DNA of 64,000 nucleotides from Ampullaceana balthica (GCA_944989445.1 CALYLW010000131.1:1051868-1115867), one strand, 5' to 3'; shown: positions 11,537-23,514, counted from the stretch's first letter. Made by a program: numbers and translations. Notes: generated from the sequence alone by a model not told the origin.

Positions 11537-12059
11537 TACGAATCTCAACCGTTAAACGCCAGATACTTGAAAACAAAAAAGAAAATTTAGAAAATAGCAT
11601 AAATATATTTTAAAAATAATTTCTCTTTCCACCCCCTTCTCTTTCAGATATTCTCCACCCCCCCCCCACCCGACAGTTATTGTTTGTCAATCACATTATA
11701 ATTGTATGGGGTAAAAATTAAAAAAAGTAAACTGTTAGATACGTCGTTGGCTAGAATACACAATTTTAAAAAACCGCAATCAAGGCCACGCTAAACGACG
11801 GGCTTCTGAGGAGCGTAAACATAGGATGGAAGCTGCTAACTTGTTTCTTCGGAATTGAAAACATTTACTTTTAAAAATAAAGAAGTTTCGATGTCGCCCT
11901 CCGCGAGTCAGTCAGTGATGAGGCTCCATGTCCACCAACAGCACAGCAGACACCGACTGGGCGGTATCGGATATATCAGGCGAGTCGTGGAGTGAGATTA
12001 AGCTCGATACCTCTTGGGCGGGAGGGTGGAGGAGGAGAGAGAGGCTGACAAACGGAGAA
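11537..12059. other. Unannotated stretch
   Basis: Contains an open frame beginning with ATG at 11928 that runs into GA-rich DNA. Its first 35 residues are not low complexity, but they match no family I know and no splice sites stand out. Confidence 0.3.
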
Positions 12060-12292
12060 AATATTTGTCTAAGAGTAAGAAGAGAGAGGGGGGGAGAAAG
12101 AGAGAAAGGATAGAGAGGAAGGAGAAACGCGGTTTGTCAGAAAGACATATACTTGAATTTATAAGAGAGATGCGATGAAAGCCACCGGACGAAAAATACT
12201 TATAAATATAAAGAGAGAGACAGAGAGAAAGAGAGAGATAGATAGAGAGAGATAGATAGAGAGAGATAGAATTAGAGAGGTAGAAGGGGAGA
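12060..12292. repeat. GA/GATA-rich simple repeat
   Basis: Purine-rich run of GAGA and GATAGATA motifs interrupted by unique sequence. Minus-strand serine/leucine-rich open frames here are artefacts. Confidence 0.8.
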
Positions 12293-12827
12293 GAGGCAGA
12301 CATAATGGTATATCAAGCGATTGGCATGGTTTAACTATGTACGGCAAAAACCGAACGATACCAATAAAGACAGATGGAAGTATTTGACACTTGAGAATTA
12401 TAATATTTTTGAGATAAAAGACCTAACAGGCAATGGAAGAACACATTTTTCAGTCATGGACACAAGTATACTCTTGTTACGAAACATACTTCAGTGATTT
12501 TCAATAGTGGTGGACTAAACTTTAACTTGTCTTCTTCAATCCAACAATCGCCATTAGCCACCTTTTGTTTTGATTCCTACCGTACATAACGTTTTCATCT
12601 CATACTTTTGGGCCATCTTCCCCATTGTCACTATTTCTGTTGCACCGTGATCCAAGTGATCCATATCCCCACTTAATGTTTGTAACTTGTCTCTGTTTTA
12701 CTCTTTCACTCTTTGCTATTCTTAGATTGCTACATTTTTTAAAAATGTCTAAATACGTTGCATCGGTAATGGACTAAAAAGAAATGCCATCTTTTCTTTT
12801 CCTTCTTTCTCTATTAATACACATCGT
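12293..12827. other. Unannotated stretch
   Basis: No gene, array or mobile element recognised. Confidence 0.4.
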
Positions 12828-13152
12828 CACGCCAGTCTATTCAACAGGTCATTATGGGCCACGCAATCTATTCACAACTTAGGTCATTATGAGCCAGCCA
12901 ATCTATTCACAACTTAGGTCATTATGAGCCATCCAATCTATTCAACTTAGGTCATTATGAGCCAGCCAATATATTCACAACTTAGGTCATTATGAGCCAG
13001 CCAATCTATTCACAACTTAGGTCATTATGAGCCAGCCAATCTATTCACAGCTTAAGTCATTATGAGCCATCCAATCTATTCACAGCTTAGGACAGTATGA
13101 GCCGGCCAATCTATTCACAACTTAGGTCATTATGAGCCAGCCAATCTATGCA
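12828..13152. repeat. 35-bp minisatellite
   Basis: About 9 copies of a 35-bp unit containing ACTTAGGTCATTATGAGCCA and CCAATCTATTCACA. Edge copies are diverged. Confidence 0.9.
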
Positions 13153-13907
13153 CCGCGTCATTTAAGCCCAACGAATCCATTGACCATATCATTGTTGGTC
13201 ATCCATACCCTACTGTAAGCCGAATCGTACCTTCATCTCGGACACCGTCATTTCCGCTCCTGGTTAATCTACTATTGACCAATAAGGCACTCAGTACGTG
13301 CACGTGCATACACGTCATGCGACCACCAAGGGTCCCCCACATGCTGAGGTTCGGGGGCCGGGCCCGTCACGCCGTCTGGGGGCCACTCGGGGGTCAGCCG
13401 GGGACCGCTGCGATCATGCCGGTATTCAGGACTGTTACTCAAGTCTCACCAATGTATCTGGGTCTCTCTCTCTCTCTGTATGTGTGTGTGTGTGCTGTCG
13501 GTCTCGTGATGCACAATATCTGCCCTCCAATCTATATTCATTAAGCTCGGTCCCCGGGCGGTCTTCGGACAACGACGGATGACGTAAGCTGACACGTGAA
13601 TACATCACCCCGTTGGTTTGGTGAGGTGTTGGCCTCATGTGGACTAACAGCACTAGAGAGGGGGCCGTTGCGGTGGCGGGTCAGTGTCTGATGTGGACTA
13701 ACAGCACTAGAGAACCATCAAGGGGGCGGGCAGGGGGGTTGTTGCGGTGGCGGGTCAGTGTGCGTGTCTATTTGTATGTGGTTTTGTCGTGGCGGGGATA
13801 TCGTACAGAATTACACTTTGAAGAATGCAAATAGCATCCCAACAAATCTAGGTGGAAATGGGCAACAAGTACTCACGTCGCGCGTCTAAACAAAGAGGGC
13901 CTAAAAC
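13153..13907. other. Unannotated, locally GC-rich stretch
   Basis: Holds a short two-copy duplication of ATGTGGACTAACAGCACTAG at 13638 and 13691. Open frames on both strands match no known family. Confidence 0.35.
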
Positions 13908-14068
13908 AAATGATCCCTGTAAGGTTCGTTGGTCCGTATGCAAAGTACAAGTTGCACAAGTTCCATTTTTTGTGCAATATTTTACAAAATTTGGGGCGCG
14001 GAAACTATAAACTGCTGCTCGGTGTCGGTCAGATATCTGCGTGGCCGCGCAGCTTAAAGTGAACATTG
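13908..14068 (+). mobile_element. Short hAT-like element, family E copy 1
   Basis: Left end AAATGATCCCTGTAAGG and right end CTTAAAGTGAACATTG form a decayed inverted pair. The flanks CCTAAAAC (13900-13907) and ACTAAAAC (14069-14076) agree at 7 of 8 bases, as an old 8-bp target duplication would. Interior GTTCGTTGGTC and TTTTTTGTGCAATA recur at 14703, 26636, 59992 and 63493. Confidence 0.6.
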
Positions 14069-14307
14069 ACTAAAACCCAAATGCTGGCTGCTGCAATCGA
14101 GAGACGTGCCTGTTGACGGAGAGTCTGGTGATGCCTTGTACATTCTTCTATCTGTTGTTTGGTGTTAAACGTACTTCGTACATATTTCACGGTGTGTTTG
14201 TCAATGAACGGATCCTTGTGTTTAACCCGGATTAAAGTGTCTACATGAACACTATGACTTTTGCATGTATAGGAAAAACTTTTTGAATAAAGCATCAAAT
14301 TCTCCGC

Positions 14308-14562
<255 letters not shown>

Positions 14563-14564
<2 letters not shown>

Positions 14565-14702
14565 TGATAATTTAAATAGCGCATTTTCCCATCAAGCAAC
14601 TGGGCTCACGGCGGTTTAGATAAAAATTAGAACACACATAATTATCAATTATTCAATGTAAAACAGTCATATCCTAAATACAACATATAATGACATAAGG
14701 GT
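14563..14702 (-). mobile_element. L2-type LINE 3' end, antisense
   Basis: TTTGATAATTTAAATAGCGC followed by CTGGGCTCACGGCGG, AACACACATAAT and TCATATCCTAA. The same series appears at 27681, 30861 and 59893 and, in sense orientation, at 42960 and 61680. Confidence 0.65.
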
Positions 14703-14850
14703 CAATGTTCCCTCTAAGGTTCGTTGGTCTGTGTGCAAATTAAATAAACTCGTGGGCAAAGTTGCGCAGCATCCACTTTTTTTTTGTGTGCAATAGTTTA
14801 GAAAATTTACTGCGCGGTAATTCTAAACTACTAAATTAATTTTATTTTTA
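14703..14850 (+). mobile_element. Short hAT-like element, family E copy 2
   Basis: Starts CAATGTTCCCTCTAAGGTTC and shares GTTGGTCTGTGTGCAAA and GCGCAGCATCCA with the other family E copies. The right end is not clear, so the end coordinate is approximate. Confidence 0.5.
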
Positions 14851-15139
14851 TTCTTTTTTGTTATTATTTTTTTTCCAGCAGCATCTACGTAATTTTTTTT
14901 TCCCGAACGGTCGTGCATCTGAGAAAAGCCTCACTTTGTTGCGGCATTTTTTTTATTTCTAAAGGCCCGGCGATGACCAGCCTTATCATTGTAAAAACAA
15001 GTAATGAAATCTCAATGAGTATTTAAACGCAATTTCCAAGAAAGAATTTCCGATTTTTTTATTATCTTATCTTATCTGTTTACAGACGCTCCTTCTATAC
15101 AGAAGATTATTGCGTCCTACGCTTATCTATGGTTTGTGT

Positions 15140-16570
15140 TTAGTCCTGCATTTTTATTAGAGATTTAAATGTTGATAAAGTGTTGGTTTTCCTGGATTCT
15201 TCAGGCAACCCATTCCACGCCCGAATTCCGGACGGGAAGAAGGAAAACTTGTATGTGTTTGTTCTTGCATACGGAATAAGAAAGGTGTTTTTATCCTTAT
15301 GTCTATCTGAGGGTTGTATTAAGTTATCTTTGTGTTGTATTTCTAAATTAGAATTAATTGCTTTATGTATGATTACTACTTTGCTCTTGGTTCTTCTATC
15401 CTCTAGTGTTTCAAGGTTTAATGATTTAACTAATGGTGTTACTCTTGTCAGTTTCGAATATTCTCCAGTAATGAATCTGGCAGCTCTTTTTTGAATTTGT
15501 TCTAGTTTATCAATGTTTTCTTTGGTGGATGGGTCCCATACAGAAGATGCATATTCTAGTGCAGGTCTCACCAAAGTGAGGTAGCATTTTAGTTTTATAT
15601 CTCTATTACATTTGTTAAAGTTCCTTTTTATAAAGCCTAAGGTTTTGTTTGATTTTTTAATAACTTCATTGACATGGGGATTCCATGATAGTTTCTCATT
15701 TATTAAGACTCCTAAGTATTTTGCATCTTTAGTTTGGGTCAGTTCTTTTCCATGAATGTAATATTTTGAATTTATTTGTTTCTTTTTCTTTGTTACTCTT
15801 AACAGTTGACACTTTTCTGGATGGAAAGACATACTCCAGTTAGTTTCCCATTTTATCAATTCATCTAAGTCTTTTTGTAAAATTTTGCTATCTTGTTCTG
15901 ATTTTTTTGTTCTATAGATAATACAATCATCAGCAAATAGCCTAACTTTTGTACCTGTTGAGATGTTGGGTAAATCATTTATATAAATTAAAAAGAGTAA
16001 GGGACCTAGCACAGTTCCTTGTGGAACTCCTGAGTTAACCTTTATTGGTGCAGATTTAGATCCATTAATTATTACAGTTTGCTCCCTGCCCAAAAGGAAG
16101 TCTTGGATCCAGTGATATAAGGAACCTGAGATTCCAAAGTAGTTAAGTTTTTTAAGTAAACTAAGATGGTGAACTTTGTCAAATGCTTTTGAGAAGTCTA
16201 GTAATATTGTATCTATTTGATCATTTTTGTCCAAGCCTTTTGATAGTTCATCTATTAAACCTATTAATTGTGTTTCACATGATCTGTTTTTTCTAAAGCC
16301 GTGTTGATGTGGGCATAGGGCATTATATTTGTCAAGGTGGTTAACTATTCTACTATATATTATGTGTTCTAGTAATTTACAGGTGATACTAGTAATTGAT
16401 ACAGGCCTGTAATTACCAGGGTCTGATTTATCCCCTTTCTTAAAGAGTGGACTTACATTAGCTAATTTCCAATCCTGGGGCACTTTACCCTGGTTTAGAG
16501 AGGCTTGAAAGAGAACTACAAGGATTGGGGACAGTTCATTGCTTAGTTCTTTTAATAATCTTGCAGGCAA
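15140..16570 (-). CDS. LINE reverse transcriptase (frame broken upstream)
   Basis: An open frame of 476 codons encoding the reverse transcriptase that copies the LINE RNA at the target site. Visible blocks: PLFKKGDKSDPGNYRPVS (residues 41-58), the palm aspartate in LLDFSKAFDKV (D125), GVPQGTVLGPLLFLIYINDL (181-200), the catalytic FADD (212-215), KYLGVLI (284-290) and a C-terminal SGIRAWNGLP near residue 440. All three catalytic aspartates are present. The first codon at 16570 is TTG inside a run of conserved sequence (the frame continues upstream with GPDDLPARLL), so it is not a real start. The upstream part is in another frame at 16594-16911. Probably an immobile copy, but young enough to be otherwise open. 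Confidence 0.9.
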   Translation of the reverse strand: MPARLLKELSNELSPILVVLFQASLNQGKVPQDWKLANVSPLFKKGDKSDPGNYRPVSITSITCKLLEHIIYSRIVNHLDKYNALCPHQHGFRKNRSCETQLIGLIDELSKGLDKNDQIDTILLDFSKAFDKVHHLSLLKKLNYFGISGSLYHWIQDFLLGREQTVIINGSKSAPIKVNSGVPQGTVLGPLLFLIYINDLPNISTGTKVRLFADDCIIYRTKKSEQDSKILQKDLDELIKWETNWSMSFHPEKCQLLRVTKKKKQINSKYYIHGKELTQTKDAKYLGVLINEKLSWNPHVNEVIKKSNKTLGFIKRNFNKCNRDIKLKCYLTLVRPALEYASSVWDPSTKENIDKLEQIQKRAARFITGEYSKLTRVTPLVKSLNLETLEDRRTKSKVVIIHKAINSNLEIQHKDNLIQPSDRHKDKNTFLIPYARTNTYKFSFFPSGIRAWNGLPEESRKTNTLSTFKSLIKMQD

Positions 16571-16593
16571 ATCATCTGGGCCAGTAGCTTTGT

Positions 16594-16911
16594 TTATTTT
16601 AAGTTTTTTAGGAGTGAATGTATACCTATCTCATCTACAGTTATGTTACCTATTTCCTCCATTTTATTTAAATTTATTAAAACTTCCTTGTCGCCTGAGG
16701 CAGAAAAAGATGATGCAAAATATGTGTTAAGGATATTAGCTTTAGTTTCATTATCATTATAGGTTTTATTATTTGAGCCTTTTAGTGTGGCTATTCCTGA
16801 AGGTTCCATTTTTTTAGATTTGATAAAGGACCATAAGTTTTTATTGTTATCTTTGGTAATTACATTGTTTATATATTCATTTTGGAGGTTTCGACTAAGT
16901 TTTTGTGTCAA
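16594..16911 (-). pseudogene. N-terminal part of the same LINE protein, shifted frame
   Basis: About 105 codons that belong upstream of the reverse transcriptase. The visible NKNLWSFIKSKK and a block ending GIHSLLKNLK are typical of the linker before the RT domain in Jockey/CR1-type proteins. The frame then meets a stop while the conserved KINKATGPDDLP continues in another frame. The break falls at a run of six A on the coding strand (plus strand about 16601-16606), where one more A would keep the frame. The same frame stays open upstream to about 16985. A sequencing or assembly error in the homopolymer is possible. Confidence 0.75.
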
Positions 16912-17270
16912 GTGTTTAATCTTTAAGTATTTTTTGTGTATCCTATATGAATTGGTAGCTTTATATTTCTTAAATAAGCTTTATTCAAGGGAATTCATTC
17001 TAGATTGCATTAAAGTCATCATATATATATTTACGCTCACTTATGTATGACTGACTCACTCACTGTGGCCTAAAGGCGCCTAAAGCTAATTGAAAATATA
17101 GACGTGAAAATCATAATCCTTTTGGTTTCCAGATTGACATTAACCAAACAACCCACGAACCAGCATTTGTGTTGTAAACAGTGCTGACTGACTCAAAGAG
17201 TTATTTTTTTTGGTGTAGTAATTTGGTGCGCTGCTTTCTACAACTACTTTAAAAATCGTGTGGTGATTAG

Positions 17271-17475
17271 CACTGTAAAAAAATATTATATACATACTTT
17301 GTGTACATTTCAGGAATATTTCGTACTTATCATACAAGGATAAGTTACTTGGGCTTTTGACAAACAAAAACAAACAAACAAAAACTCTATTATAAAATAC
17401 TTTGTGTACATTTAAGAAAGTTGAATATTACGTATTTATCCTGCAAGGACAGGTTGTTGGCCTTTTGAAAAAGGG
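17271..17475. repeat. Two copies of an interspersed repeat, family D
   Basis: An approximately 90-bp segment with TACTTTGTGTACATTT, a CAAGGA(T/C)A motif and GCTTTTGACAAA/GCCTTTTGAAAA occurs at 17285-17365 and again at 17390-17475. A third copy lies at 57430-57525. Nature unknown. Confidence 0.55.
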
Positions 17476-18552
17476 ATTTAAAAAAGGGGGCGCCGCAGCA
17501 CAAATTAGTTTCAAATAAGTAATTCTGAAACTATAAACACAATATGACGTCATATACCCTCACGCTACATCACACCAAGAATGTGTCAATATAATGCTCA
17601 CCACGCAAAAATCTAACATACGCATTCACATGGCGGGAAAACCCCATTAACTATCATTCTAGATTACATTAAAAGTCATTTCAAGACAATAATTCTGAAA
17701 CTAAACAAAACAATTGCTTTCTACAAATTGCTGCTAAAATTACGGAATTCTAACGAAACGAGATTATTCAAAAATTCTTGCTCCAACATTGTTCTAAATA
17801 TTATCAGCTTTCGTTTGGCGTTTTTTTTCAACCCGATAGATGTCATGGTTGACGAGAAATTGACAAAATACTGATATTTTTTCGGTTTTTTTTTGTGTGT
17901 GTTGATTTTCCAGGAAATCCAGTAAACCTTTTCGGTATTTTTTCGGCCGTCGCACATCCTTGGGACCTCCTTAACATATTTGCAAAGACCCGAACCCTCT
18001 ATCTGGTATTGTTCAGGAGGAGTTGGATGTGCAAGCTCGAACAGTGCACTGACATTTCAAATGTATAAACGCAATACCCAAGGGAAATTGCGTTAAAAAC
18101 TTTATAGATACTATATATATCTTACTAAAATAGCATTCCTCTTGGGATAATTTTGTTTTTAATTTGCACACCACGTGCGTGCGCATCACATATACATTTA
18201 AGCGCATTCAAATTTTGATACATATTCTGCCCAAGGATTGGAAGATATAATTTATGTGTGGGGGAAAATGCGGAACGTTTTGATTCGTTTCAGAAATGCT
18301 TTTGCCCATGCTCTCACACACACATATATACATACATACGCACGCACACAATGTTTGACAATTTTAAGAAAAAAATATTTTTTTTTAAAGTTTGCAGTAA
18401 TTTCCCCATTTTTGGATTATCATATTTAATGTGCGAATTTTAAAAAAAAATTTTTCCGTCTAGCATGAAGTAATCTCAACAAACTGTTTCAGTGGCAGAG
18501 GGAATCAACAATGTTTTACGTGTTATGATTTTGAGATAGTATCCTGAAAGCC
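17476..18552. other. Unannotated AT-rich stretch
   Basis: CATTCTAGATTACATTAAAA at 17658 resembles CATTCTAGATTGCATTAAA at 16998 beside the LINE 5' end, a possible unrelated repeat. No gene recognised. Confidence 0.35.
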
Positions 18553-18553
18553 G

Positions 18554-18611
<58 letters not shown>
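18553..18611. repeat. (GT)n microsatellite
   Basis: Nearly uninterrupted GT dinucleotides, about 29 units, with a smaller GT tract at 18624-18636. Confidence 0.95.
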
Positions 18612-18614
<3 letters not shown>

Positions 18615-18753
18615 ACCTATAGGGTGTGTGTGTGTTGTTTTTTTTTACCTATAGGAGCGCTTATTCTGTTAAAATCAAAGATGATGAATGCCATTCGAAG
18701 TGTCTTAATATTAACGTATTACCCACAACACTTTTTGGCTGGCTGTGTTTCTA

Positions 18754-19037
18754 CTCTCTCTCTCTCTCTCAATCTCTCTCTCTCTCTCTCTCTCTCATGC
18801 CAATTTCTCTCTCATATGCCCGATTCCTCTTTCTCTCACGTACTATCTCTTTCTCTCACGTACTTTCTCTTTCTCTCTCTCTTTCATATGCCCGCTTCTC
18901 TTTTTCTATCACTCTCCTTTTCATATGCCCTCTTCTCTCTTTCTCTCACTTTCTGTCACTCATATGCTATCTTCTATCTTTTCCTCACGTACTCTCACTT
19001 TCTCGTATTCCATCTCTTTCTTATTATGTCTTTCTCC

Positions 19038-19083
<46 letters not shown>

Positions 19084-19108
19084 GCCATCTTATCCCTTTC
19101 TCTCACTT

Positions 19109-19140
<32 letters not shown>

Positions 19141-19172
19141 ATTTTCCCACTTCTCTCTTTCTCTCACTTTCC
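18754..19172. repeat. (CT)n-rich tract
   Basis: Several CT blocks separated by TTTCTCTCACTTTCTC-like and CATATGCC-containing segments. The long serine/leucine-rich open frames on the plus strand are artefacts of this tract. Confidence 0.9.
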
Positions 19173-19479
19173 TCTACAAATTTATTATTGTGAAATATGT
19201 CTTTATATTGCGCTCTCTCTTCTTTCCATCTACTCATGTCCTCTCATTTAGTCTCTCACATCAAACGTGTTTAGATTGTCTCCAGTAATCGTGCCCAAAT
19301 TACCGTGGTATCGTTTAGCCCACTGAGCGCGCTCTGCTCGCGAACTAGAAAGAAAGAAAAAAAAAGGAAAAAAATGCAGCTGCCGGGCAGAAGAAGGAAA
19401 AAACAAAAACACAACACAAGCCACAAACTTCGAGCATGTCGTCTGCATTGAAATAGTCAGCCCGTAGTTCTGGTAGGCG

Positions 19480-20195
19480 TCAAAGTGAACTATCAGCTGA
19501 TGCCGCGGCTTGTGAATGGAGACCGTTGCGTCGCGAGCCCTCGGCACCGCGTCGGTCGGTCTACTTCTCTCTCTCTCTCTCGCTCGCCACTGCTTCTTCT
19601 GCTGCACCGCGCGCGCTGCATTTCTGACATAACCCCCCCCCCAACGCCACTTCTCCCCGGTCCCCCTACTACTCTCTCCCTTCCAAGCAAGCGCTCGCCC
19701 CCCACCCCCACCTTTTCTTCCTCGCTTGCGCCTCGGTGTCCAACCGATTCAAGGTTGTCGTTCGCGGCACTCGCGTTGTACCACTCTGGCACAGGATTAC
19801 ACAACTACTGCGGTACATTACTACCATCCTCACATTTTTCTGCACACCCCACCCACCCACCCGCGACCCTCGCTGCACCAATTCTTTATTACTTCATGAC
19901 AGAGACCGACCCCCTCCCTCCTCCTCTCGACCCCACCCCCACCCCTGCTCGCCTCCTTGTCCTGCAATCTTATTATTTTTTTCTAAGGGGTGGGGGTGTG
20001 AGAGGAGGGGGAAAAACACTTTATTTTTTAACTATAGTCTCAACTCAGTCGCTTCTTTCCCTTTATAATTTATTCTCTCCCTTAACTTATTTTTTTCCCT
20101 CTCCCCCCTCTCCCTTTGAAAAGGTCCCTCCTCCCCCACTACTACTCCCCCACCCCCGCGCCCCTCCTTTCCATCTCGTCTTTTATTTCTTTTAG
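19480..20195. promoter_or_regulatory. CpG-rich, pyrimidine-rich region; possible promoter
   Basis: The stretch 19490-19640 holds about 17 CpG in some 150 bp (CCGCGG, GTCGCGAG, CACCGCGTCGG, CCGCGCGCGC), unlike the CpG-poor DNA around it. It is followed by C- and CT-rich sequence. In an animal genome such a patch could be an unmethylated promoter. No TATA box or clear start site was found. Confidence 0.25.
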
Positions 20196-20315
20196 TCGCT
20201 AGGTGTTGTGTGTCGGATAGCACTGTGCAGTGCATGTTTGACTGGTAGTGCTGGCGTAACCCGTGCAGTTGTGTGCGAGAGGTCGTCGGGACATGGTCTC
20301 CCTTGGTTGTTTGGA
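20196..20315 (+). other. Candidate exon
   Basis: Preceded by a pyrimidine tract and acceptor (CTTTTATTTCTTTTAG) and followed by GTAAGTAAG, a good donor. It is 120 bp long and open in the first frame throughout, and contains GGGACATGG (ATG at 20293), a fair start context. No protein family was recognised. It lies just downstream of the CpG-rich stretch, so a 5' exon is possible. Splice-like motifs of this quality also arise by chance. Confidence 0.25.
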
Positions 20316-20559
20316 GTAAGTAAGTGCGACTGGAGGCCCAGGCTTTTTCTCGGCCCGATATAATACTAATAATAGTAATAATAATAATACATCCGACTTC
20401 TAACTCTTCAAGGAGCAGGGGAGGGGGTGTTGTGTTTGCGCCACCCTGGATCCGCCCCACCGACAACAACCACTCAAAGTCAGTCGTTTCTTTGGATTTA
20501 GACCGTTTTCTTATTTCCTACTAATTAGCCGTGTGTGACGACGTTCTCCCATGTCTGTA

Positions 20560-22325
20560 AGTAAAACCATTGGCATTTTAAAAAAATAAATATTATTATT
20601 ATTATCTAGCTTCTTTTCGTGGTGTTAGTGTTGTTGCTACTTGGCGACCAAGTTATCTAAGCGTGTGTTTAGCATCCCCCGACGTGGTTATTGGCATGGA
20701 TATCGTCACTTAAGCATAGATTTAACCGATTCGATTGAGCGGAACAAGCTCCCTCTCTCTCTCTCTCTCTTTTGTTTTTTTGTTTTTTTAATTTTTATGA
20801 CCTGTTTGCTTTAACTTTAAGATTATATAAATGCATATTATAACAGATTGCAAGAAATTTTGAAAATTTTTAACATGTCTTTACATAATCGATATACAAA
20901 TATCTATTTAAATGCCGATATCGTAGCTTTAAGTTTAAAGAATGAAAAACAAGCGAAATCGACGGAAAAGCGAAATAATTAAAACACTATTATTATTTTT
21001 TTTTAGTTTTCTTTTTCTTTTCAAGAGAAAAATAATTTGATTAAGAAACAAATAAACGTTTCATTATTATAACCAATTCTCTTTTCAAGTTTAAAGCGAA
21101 AAATAAGAATGTGGTAAAAATTAGAAGCTTTGAAAAAATTAGGCAGAATTTGATGATTTTTTTTAGTGGCATTAGTGTTAAACCGATTCTTTTCCCTTTT
21201 TTTTTGAATGCTTTAAAAACAAAAATGTTTTAATCCAAAATGTTAGTTATTGTGGATCAATGTAACAAAATATTTGACTTTGCATCAATTTTATTTGTTA
21301 ACACGCACACGAATCTTGAGTTTAACTTAACATATAGATGAACCCGCTGTCTTCGAGATACCACGACTCAAGTTTACACTTTACAAAACAATAATTATTT
21401 TAAAGTCCAACGGTAAACTTAGTTTACATAAAGGGATTTAAGTAACTCACACGTACACTGAACTTTATTTGTCAAGTGATGCCCCGATTCTCCCCGGGGG
21501 AGGGGGGGGGCCTTGGGGGTGGTAGGGCACCTGCCCTGGCTAACAAAGTGTAATTCTCACACGAGTCCAAGTGCACTTAATACTTCGTTTAGATTTCGAA
21601 TCGGCGCTTTTTTGTGTGAATGTGTGTGTAAGTGTGATCGTGTGTGTATGTGTGTGTGTTGTTATTATTGCTAATCACAGTTCGGCAATAGCCGTTATTG
21701 ATTGATCAATTAGAAGGCGACGTCTTTGATACGGACGGCCCCGCTAGAGTGAATCGTGTCTATAACACGAGAGATTCCTTCGTTGATGTAAAACGGTGCA
21801 TGGCCTGGCACAATGCTCAAATCCCTCTCAGCTGTTGGCGATGTAACAGATACATTTTTAAATGTATTTGCGTTTATTAGGGTTTAAAAAAATTAAAATA
21901 ATGATTTTAAAAAAATAAATAAAATATGTGGATAAATTATTTCAACGCTGGAATGGTAAAAACATAGTGTATTAAAACAAAAATTAGTCGATATCAGTAT
22001 AATTAAAGGCTATAAAAAGAAAATAAAACATAAAAATGTTTCATAAGCTTGGGGATCTATTCTAACATTATTTTTTAAATATTACCGAAAAAGTTAACGA
22101 AATAGTTTAAATTTAAAATGCAGCATCATGAACGAGCTTAGAGAATTTGATTTATTGAAAATTATATAAATTATATTTACGAAAGAGTGATTTGTAGTGA
22201 TTATGCGTGCGCGGTAAATTTTATAACACTAAACGAATTCTTTGTTAGAATTTAAATTTTAGCAACCGATATAGGCGAAGTAACTTTCATACACTCAGCG
22301 TATCTGCCAAAGTATCAACACGCAA
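20560..22325. other. Unannotated AT-rich stretch
   Basis: No element or gene recognised. A G-rich run is at about 21496-21520 and short GT repeats are at 21620-21660. Confidence 0.45.
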
Positions 22326-22606
22326 TGTGTAGCTATGATTTTATAATCGTAACTTGTGTAATATAGCCATAGCCGTAACTTATATTATGTTACTATGGTC
22401 GTTACTTGTATCGTGTAGCTATGGGTCGTAACTTGTATCATGTAGCTATGGTCGTGACTTGTATCATGTAGCTGTGGGTCGTGACTTGTATCATGTAGCT
22501 ATGGGTCGTGACTTGTATCATGTAGCTATGGGTCGTGACTTGTATCATGTAGTTATGGGTCATAACTTGTATCATGTAGCTATGGTCGTAACTTGTATAA
22601 AATAGT
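22326..22606. repeat. 27-bp minisatellite
   Basis: About 10 copies with ACTTGTATCATGTAGCTATG. Variation concentrates at GTCGTGAC, GTCGTAAC and GTCATAAC, i.e. at CpG positions. Confidence 0.85.
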
Positions 22607-22629
22607 TAGTAGCGAGATTTTCAAAGTAT

Positions 22630-23230
22630 TTAGTATTTAGTATTGCCATTTATTATAAAGTAGTTAATGTTGATAGATGACAGTTACTATGTATTTAGTA
22701 TCGACACTAATAATGCAGCTAGTATGGGCATTTAAGGTTGCATTTAGTATAGACATTTATAATTTATCTAACATTGATATTTATGATTTATTTAACATTG
22801 ATATTTATGATTTATATAACATTGATATTTATGATTTATTTAGTTTGGACATTTATATTGTAACTAGTAGTGACATTCATAAATAAATGAGTATTGTCGG
22901 TCTTAATGTAGCATGTTTTTTGCATTTATAATTTATTTACTAATGACATTTAAAATTTACTTAGTTTTGACATTTGTCGTGTAGCTATCTTGTCATTAAT
23001 AATGTTATTAGTTTGACAGTTATAATGTAGTAGGTTTTGGCATTTATAATTCATTTTAAATGAACACTTATAATTTATTTAGTTTTGACATTTAGGCCTA
23101 CAATTATAAAAATTATTATAATTTAAAATTGGCATTTATAATGCTATTAGAATTGATAGTTACAATGTAGTAGGTTTCGGGATTTATTTATTTATTCTGT
23201 TTTGATATTTATAATGTAGCTAACTTGAAA
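22630..23230. repeat. Degenerate AT-rich minisatellite
   Basis: Loosely repeated segments of the type GACATTTATAATTTATTTAG. The clearest stretch is 22755-22850 with 24-bp spacing (ACATTGATATTTATGATTTA). Copies elsewhere are strongly diverged. Confidence 0.6.
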
Positions 23231-23514
23231 TCTATATGTTATATACAATATCTACATTTAGTTTTTATAATGGACGTTCGTGGTGCGGAGTTTAGCCACA
23301 TGTAAATTAAAGATAATCAGCACTGGAGATTTAAAAGAAGTTTAACAAATCAACCACGCAGCATTTAATATTGATATTTATATACCGTTATTTTAAAGAC
23401 TTTATTTTTCGTTTTTACACCGTACATACATATTTTTTTCAGCATTTTTAACGATTATTTTTAATATTTACCTCTTTAAGTTATATCTGCTATAGCCACC
23501 GAATATAATTTATG

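Larger units (their letters stand above)
15055..16990 (-). mobile_element. 5'-truncated Jockey/CR1-type LINE
   Basis: A non-LTR retrotransposon on the minus strand. It keeps the reverse transcriptase and C-terminal region and ends at the 3' side in a few GATAA units (TTATC on the plus strand, 15065-15078). The endonuclease and ORF1 are absent. Coding similarity fades at about 16985, where a stop appears, so it is 5'-truncated as most LINE insertions are. Related 3' fragments lie at 11055, 31990, 37676 and 47511. A target-site duplication was not identified. Assignment to the CR1/Jockey group rather than a named clade is by sequence style only. Confidence 0.9.

Noticed and set aside
11928..12113. 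Possible exon starting at ATG 11928
   Set aside because: The later half is GA microsatellite; no splice signals or known domain.
18558..19288. Long serine/leucine open frames of 168-220 codons
   Set aside because: Direct translation of GT and CT microsatellites in overlapping frames.
19485..20195. 236-codon open frame on the plus strand
   Set aside because: Proline/leucine/serine-rich translation of C- and CT-rich DNA with no known domain; its length is due to composition.
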